Origin: Schoenoplectus triqueter
Taxonomy: Eukaryota; Streptophyta; Magnoliopsida; Poales; Cyperaceae
Length of the DNA stretch: 47,924 nucleotides
Direction of reading: 5' to 3'
Assembly (NCBI GenBank): GCA_964058805.1
Contig: CAXKVV010000066.1
Location: 1 to 47,924, forward strand
A program made the position numbers and the translations under genes. This document shows, piece by piece, positions 42,701-47,924 of the stretch; positions within the stretch are counted from its first letter, which is position 1; each line of letters starts with the position of its first letter. The notes beneath the pieces are model-generated. The model saw nothing but the letters and a program-made list of their open reading frames with translations. It was not told the DNA's origin and made no database searches.

Positions 42701-43318
42701 GTTACAGATGTCACATTGGGAGATGTGAGGCTCGCCTTGACTCAGTTGGTGGATTCACTTCGGGGCACCTTCTTTAGAGACTACCTGCTAGATTTCGAGA
42801 TCCTGGGCTTCTTGCCAGCTAACATCTCCTTTGACTGGTACGGGCTAATGCGGGATGCCATTGCGCCAGCTCTACTCACTATACCTCATCTTGAGAGCGG
42901 TTTCATCTCTAGGAGGTGTGAGGAGCTACTCAGGGCTTATCAGGATGCGAGCTCTCTCGTATATCAGCACGAATTGGAGGTCCATGAGCTGCGCAGACAT
43001 TTAGAAGCTGCTCGACTCCGCTATCTTCAACAGCTTTCTTCTTGTGCCACTCTCCGCTCCATGGGAGTCAGTGGAGGGCCCGCTCGACTGCTTGCGCAGG
43101 ATCTAGAGGACCACAGATCATCGACGAAGGGCTTCTCTAGGTATCTGGTGGGACGTCTCCCGAACTTACAGATTCACCTGAGTGCCTGAGATAGAGCCTT
43201 CTCTCAGTTCCTGGAGTTTGAGACAGCTTCGGAGGAGGACAGACACACTCTCTATGTCTGCATGGATACGATTAGTGCTGCATTATTTGAGCTAGAGTCC
43301 CGTTTCTTGAGCATGTAG
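39722..43318 (+). pseudogene. Multi-exon plant mobile domain (PMD) pseudogene
   Basis: Proposed exons: 39722 to about 41500, 41589-41762, 41854-41961, 42026-42472, 42548-42637, 42708-43318. Each join after the second exon is a clean G|GT...AG| junction, every one in phase 1, and the joined frame reads on as one acidic, Pro/Ser-rich tail ending in a helical domain. The first acceptor (TTTATTCTAG at 39721) also fits phase 1, so an earlier exon is missing from my model. The large exon carries PMD features: TLFIDDRKLTPTLWEIRQLT, YLTTFLSRWICFFMLP, FVMASRIARCERVSL and a VPWHFISGW tail. PMD proteins occur in plant transposons and in the host MAIL proteins linked to silencing. Stops lie at 40813 (TAA), 42211 (TAG), 42403 (TAG) and 43187 (TGA), each one C-to-T change from Gln or Arg. 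The donor after the first exon is unclear. About 1,060 codons in all. Confidence 0.72.
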
Positions 43319-44086
43319 ATTGCACTGTGTATCTCTCTTTTTTACCACACATGTAATTATGTACAAGATACTTGTGTGGATGATCGACGCTTATTGATTG
43401 ACACTTATTATACTTGATCTCTTTGTTGTGGATGATGCTTGCTTTTGTTGCTACTCCCTCGTCACTTCCTCTGCAGTGCGGGGATTATTTTACTAACTTG
43501 GCCCTACACAGTCCTAATTTTAATTGTAAAAGTGCCTAATACAACTGCTTTATATAGTATTTAAGTACAACAACAGAAAAAGGGAAACTTTACAACACCC
43601 TATTAAACTTATTCTATACATAGCTTCTTTTTATTTACTACAATACAGAACTTAACTAACTGTGGTATTTTACGGATACCGAACCTGTTTGTATTGTCCT
43701 CTAGGCCAGGTACAACATAAACCCGTTTATCCCTTTATTACTGATGGATAAACTTACCAGTGTTGTGCGACCCTTTTTCGCGCGCCGCCGCACCGCCGTC
43801 GGGCGATGGGTTCTGCGGAAGAAGGACACGGAGATCCCTCCCGAGCGTGCGTCCGCTGGGTGTCGGCCGATTCTGCCGTTTAGAGATATTTGGATGCACA
43901 TTCAGGGGGTTTTTTAGTGATTGTGAGTTCTTGTAGATTCCGGTGGGCGCAAGCCCCCACCGTTAATTACCCTGGGCTACGAACCTCGAGGCACCTCTGG
44001 ATCTTTGAAAGAGAGAAGTAAATAGTATAGTTAAAAGATGGTCAAGTGGTCGTCTAATTTCATAAAACGGGGTCTACGGAAGATGA
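43319..44086. other. Non-coding DNA downstream of the PMD pseudogene
   Basis: No gene is seen. A short GC-rich block (43770-43880) with CGCGCGCCGCCG stands out from the AT-rich surroundings and resembles an LTR leader. The minus-strand ORF 43701-43901 is read through it. Confidence 0.45.
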
Positions 44087-44616
44087 ACCTACAAACAGAT
44101 CGGTTCAATCTATGGAAGACAAACCTACAAACAGATCGGTTTTGTCCTATGGAGGACGAACCTACAAACAGATCGGTTCAGTCGATGCCACCTCGAGATG
44201 TAACCTTACCTACAGACCAGGTTAATCTCTTCATAGGGGGCTTGAGGTGAGTCTACATACAGATCGACTCGACCTCCGTTGATCTAGAAGATAAACCTAC
44301 AAACAGATCGGTTCAATCTTAACTAGTCAACAACCAATCACACAAAATACAACTCGAAGCGCTGAGCCGGTTGATCTTGAGGTTGGTGAATCAGGAGAAG
44401 GGTGGATATGGCCCACGTGTTTCTTCTCACTGATCTTCTAGATCATGAATTCGAAGCACTAAGCCGATTCATAAACCTAGGACACACAATTGCACACAAT
44501 GTCAAACCTGAAGCGCTGTGCCAGTTCAACATTGAGGCATGTGTTAGTGAAGGAACCTACCTACAGAACGGTTCACATTCACTGTTTTGTGGATGAATCT
44601 ACCTACAGACCGATTC
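44087..44616 (+). repeat. Minisatellite with ACCTACAAACAGATCGGTT core
   Basis: Cores start at 44087, 44123, 44160, 44208, 44251, 44295, 44559 and 44601, so spacing is mostly 36-48 bp. The first three and the sixth are nearly identical; others are degenerate (ACCTACAGACCGATTC). A second motif, GAAGCGCTGAGCCGGTT and variants, occurs at about 44357, 44453 and 44511. ORF 44038-44250 is the repeat read as protein. Confidence 0.85.
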
Positions 44617-44703
44617 AATCTCACAGTCTCGGGAAATGAACCAGGAGACGAACTTATCGACGGATGAGTTCAGTCTTGCCAGCTCAAATGGTCATGAATT
44701 ACC

Positions 44704-45291
44704 GAGTCATTAAGATGTCGCTTCGCTCGGACATCTTAATGTTCTTCTTTTTCAAAGTCGACATATCTCTCCATGCTGATGTCGTAGCTTTGGTCATTCT
44801 TCAGCGAGCGTCGAGATGTTCTTGTCTCAACTAATCATTCTACGTGTTGCATTACTTGTGCAAAATTACTATGTTGCCCTACACCCCTTGTGTGAGCGTA
44901 TTCAATCATGAGTTACTTGCTCATGGCAGCGAGTCATTAAGATGTCACCTATCTAGGACATCGTAATGTTCTTCTTCTTCAGAGTCGACATATATCTCCA
45001 TGTTAGTATCGTAGCTCTGGTTATTCTTCATCAAGTGTCAAGATGTTCTTGTCTTGACATGTTCCTTCATGTTGCTATCAAAGCCTTATTCATCTCACGT
45101 CAAGATGTTCCTGTCTCGACGTATCTTATTATTTTTCATCAAGTGTCGAGATGTTCTTGTCTCGACGTATCTTCTTATGTTGCTATTAAAGCCTTAATCA
45201 TCTCACGTCAAGATGTTCTTGTCTCAACGTATCTTCTTCATATTGCTATGAAAGCCTTAATCGTCCTACGTCAAGATGTTCTCGTCTTGAC
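44704..45291 (+). repeat. Array of hairpin-forming units (GTCRAGA...TCTYGAC) in a larger duplication
   Basis: A segment of about 227 bp is duplicated (GAGTCATTAAGATGTC at 44704 and 44931). Its first copy opens with a perfect hairpin, ATTAAGATGTC / GACATCTTAAT (44709-44719, 44730-44740). A 22-bp unit with 7-bp inverted arms around TGTTCTTG lies at 44810, 45037, 45099, 45145, 45207 and 45270. Spacings of 62-63 bp recur, with GTTGCTAT..AAAGCCTTA between units. The ORF 44966-45379 is read through the array. Confidence 0.85.
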
Positions 45292-45359
45292 TAATGTGTG
45301 CAAATATTCTCATGTGGCTCTACACTCCTTATGTGAGCATATTTATTCATTTCTAAAAT

Positions 45360-45412
45360 GCACAAAGTCTATTATATAATATCTTCCATTATTATTTTTA
45401 TTATGAAGATGC

Positions 45413-45444
<32 letters not shown>

Positions 45445-46600
45445 GTTATTATTATTATTGTTATATCATATTTTTTATTATTATTATTTTTATTTCTTAA
45501 ACTCTATTTATCTATGTAGAAAATTATTTACAAAAATAATAGGAAAAGGGGGTAGCTATTAATTAGAGTTTCATTTATATTTTTGGGATTTTTTATAATA
45601 GCTAAAATAGTAAAATTTTATTTTTATTATTTCTAAACTCTATTTATTCTGTAGAAAATCACTTACAAAAATAATAGAAAATAAAATGGCTATGATTTTT
45701 ATTTGTATTTTTAAAATGTTTATAATAGCCAAAGTAATAGAATTTTATTATTATATTCTATTATATTGAAACACTATTCATTATATAGGAATTATTTACA
45801 AATCAAAAGATAGCTAGCTATATTATTTTTTTATTATTATTATTATTTTTATTTTTTAAGATCTATAATAGCTAAAAAGAAATCATTATTAATATTCTAT
45901 CTTATTTATTATACTATTCATTATTATTTTTATTATTTCTATTTATTATCTATAGAAAAGTATTAAATTTCATTATTAGTTGGAAATAGCCATAAGAGAT
46001 AAAATTCATTATGTTTTTATTACAACTATTATCTTTATTACATTTTATTCATCAAAAGTATTTTTATTGTATATTTGTATAGAAATAACAAAAAGAAATA
46101 CAATTCATATTATAAAACTATATTATCATTCTTTATTATAAAAGAAAATATATTTCACTATCTATTACCATAGTAGTATATTTTGTATATTTTGTGCTAT
46201 TTATTTTTATTATTCTTTTTACAGAAAATATCAATATAATATCTATTATTATTATTTTTTTTATTTATCAAAGGATATAGCTAATCTCATTATTTATTAT
46301 AGTATATTACTATCATCATTATTATTTCATGGAAAATCTCTTGAAAAATCACTAAAATATATCTAATTATTATTTATGATTTTTATTTGTATTTTTGGAA
46401 TTTTTATAGTATTTAAAATGACAAGTCAAAGCAAGGTCAAATATATCAACATATGTAATGTCTTTTGCTTTTAAATTGTTTTATCATGATTATATTTTTA
46501 AAACTAGAATATTATTGTATAGAAAAATAGTATGAAAAATAAGAAAATTTTAGAAACAAATTTGAGTTAATTTGGAGTTCAGGAGTATTTTCAAATCATT
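45360..46600. repeat. AT-rich (ATT)n and degenerate tandem repeats
   Basis: An (ATT)n stretch runs from about 45416 to 45495. Degenerate units of about 150 bp then recur: TATTTAT..TGTAGAAAATYA, TTTACAAAAATAATAG, GGCTAT/AGCTAT and TTTATAATAGC (from about 45505, 45645 and 45770). No coding sequence. Confidence 0.65.
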
Positions 46601-47019
46601 TATTTACTATTTAATTTTAATATTCTGTTATTAACTTAATGGGCTTAATTGACTGGGCCAAGTTTTAATCTTCTTATTTTAATACGAATTGGGCCCAGTT
46701 TATTTTCCCTTTTACTTTTTTCTGAATTGGGCCGGCTCTTACTCTGGGCCACAATCAAACACAGCATCTAATACTACCCGTTAGATCATGTTGAGATTAG
46801 TGCAGATTTCAGTTAAAATGTTTAGATGCTCTTGGGCCGTTGGATTCAATTGAGATGTGTATTCAATAAATTTAAGGCCCAGATCCTCTTCCTGTTTTGA
46901 CCCCTTAAACTCTTGATAGATCACATGCATCGGCGAGCTTCAAGATTCGCGAGTGCTTTAATAGTTACGCAGAGGAACTCCTTAGCCTTCCCGACTTGTT
47001 GGTACTTCAAGATTCGCGC
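46601..47019. other. GGGCC-motif region before repeat copy B
   Basis: No gene. Several TGGGCC / GGCCCA motifs (about 46630-46880) stand out. Such motifs occur in plant promoters, but here they are not linked to a gene. Confidence 0.4.
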
Positions 47020-47440
47020 AGAGGTGGCTTCCCGTCGATCGGGTTTGGTGATCGGAGATCAGCCAATGTCACTAGCGTCGCCGGAGCAAGGTGAATACAG
47101 TAATACCTTTGTTGGGCACATCCATGCGGTGGGTAACCGGCTGAGCCTGTACCGTTTTGCTGTTTAGTACCAATTCGGTACCGAGGAGTTCTTGGCTCTT
47201 ACTTCTTCATATTTGAATGCTTACCTGAGCTAATTCTTCATCGATTCTTATAATCCTAGTGCCAACTATCATATCACGAGGCTCAAGCATCAATTTGTAT
47301 GGACTACCAGTGTTGGATATCACATTTCTCGGTTTAACAACAATTTTCTTTGTGGATTTCCAAATTATGCTCTAATTGCAATCTGATCAGATCACTAATT
47401 GGAACTGGGAGACTTTAGTCTTCGACCAGCCATAGGTGAG
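47020..47440 (+). repeat. Unnamed LTR-like repeat, copy B
   Basis: It has the same ordered blocks as 35870-36450: GATCGGAGATCAGCC at about 47051, AATTCGGTACCGAG at about 47170, and a TAGTCTTCGACCAGCC block at about 47417. ORF 46913-47167 spans it without recognisable motifs. The similar sequence probably continues to the window edge. Confidence 0.6.
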
Positions 47441-47924
47441 GGTTAGGAGGCAATATATTTGCTCTACTACTAACCTTTTGTTAAGCTATTTCTTCCCTTT
47501 TATTGCTGATACTCAATTTAGACTAATTGAAACAAAACAGTAGAAGAATCGAAATGAAAGATGAATCAAGAAGAATGAATTAAAGCTAAAATCTTCAAAA
47601 GAAACTTCAAAGAAATAGTCAAGGGATTAACAAGGAAAGTTTTAACAGAAAATAAAAAAAAAATTCAAATAAAGGAGGGAAAGCTTCATCTTTTCTTACA
47701 AAATTACCAAACCTTAGAATGTATACACAATTGATGAAGCCTGTGGAAGGAAGATTGGTATGATCTAATTGAGAGATTCAATTGAATCTACTATCAATTG
47801 ATCAATCACCATTTCTTCTTGAATCTTCTTGAATCTTGATCATAGCCTCCACCTTTCCTCAATTGGGACCAATTAGCTAGGATTCTACTGTTTTTGCTAA
47901 GTTCTCAAGTTCTTGACCGAGATC
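47441..47924. other. AT-rich continuation of repeat copy B
   Basis: No gene is seen. GAATCTTCTTGAATCTTGATCA-like and CATAGCCTCCAC-like segments near 47820-47850 recall the 36990-37050 stretch behind copy A, which suggests that the two copies extend at least this far. Confidence 0.4.

Noticed and set aside
44038..45379. ORFs and regular repeats that might suggest a repeat protein or CRISPR-like array
   Set aside because: Units are uneven, spacers are themselves repeated, and the genome is plant nuclear. They are minisatellite-type arrays.

Overview
This window is nuclear DNA of a flowering plant, most likely a eudicot. It is AT-rich and packed with layers of decayed retrotransposons and small DNA transposons. 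It holds one convincing host gene, a two-exon cytochrome P450 of the CYP94 family at 20024-21791. I see no rRNA, tRNA, CRISPR array or bacterial-type operon.

Layout. 1-6594 is the 3' half of an Athila-type Ty3/gypsy element: the RNase H-integrase end of pol, an ATHILA-type extra ORF, a polypurine tract and a 1.36-kb LTR. It sits inside a minus-strand LTR element (primer-binding site at 6699-6710, LTR 6711-8876). That element in turn split a LINE, whose coding sequence resumes exactly at 8877 and ends in a short poly(A) near 10487. Next come an LTR-like fragment (10488-11668), a 1.7-kb deleted chromovirus on the minus strand (about 11914-13598), a solo LTR with a 5-bp target duplication (13739-14904), a GGGTCGGG-rich hAT-like element (16561-16946) and a Tekay/Del-type LTR ending at 19064.

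19065-22097 is the only gene island: a TATA box, the P450, and its 247-bp intron. A bounded but degraded Ty1/copia element (22103-25163, CTACT target duplication) lies about 310 bp past the P450 stop and itself carries a 130-bp MITE. 26649-27573 holds further GGGTCGGG-rich DNA, a 199-bp foldback and a 390-bp hAT-type MITE with a perfect 8-bp target duplication. 30134-34320 is a second, interrupted member of the Tekay/Del-type LTR family. It is followed by a copia gag-protease fragment (34355-35721) whose end has been inverted and duplicated into a 281-bp hairpin.

35845-47924 is repeat-rich accessory DNA. Inside it is a multi-exon plant-mobile-domain (PMD) pseudogene (39722-43318) whose four tested inter-exon joins all keep a phase-1 open frame although it carries four stop codons. 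Around it are several arrays of short palindromes: 42-bp-spaced G-box-like palindromes (38272-38495), a minisatellite (44087-44616) and hairpin-forming 22-bp units (44810-45291).

The most unusual signal is a 15-bp palindrome, CTTGCGGCCCGCAAG and variants. It occurs 19 times through the Athila element, in pol coding sequence, spacer and LTR, repeatedly at exactly 21-bp spacing. All family names are from reading motifs by eye; no database search was run.
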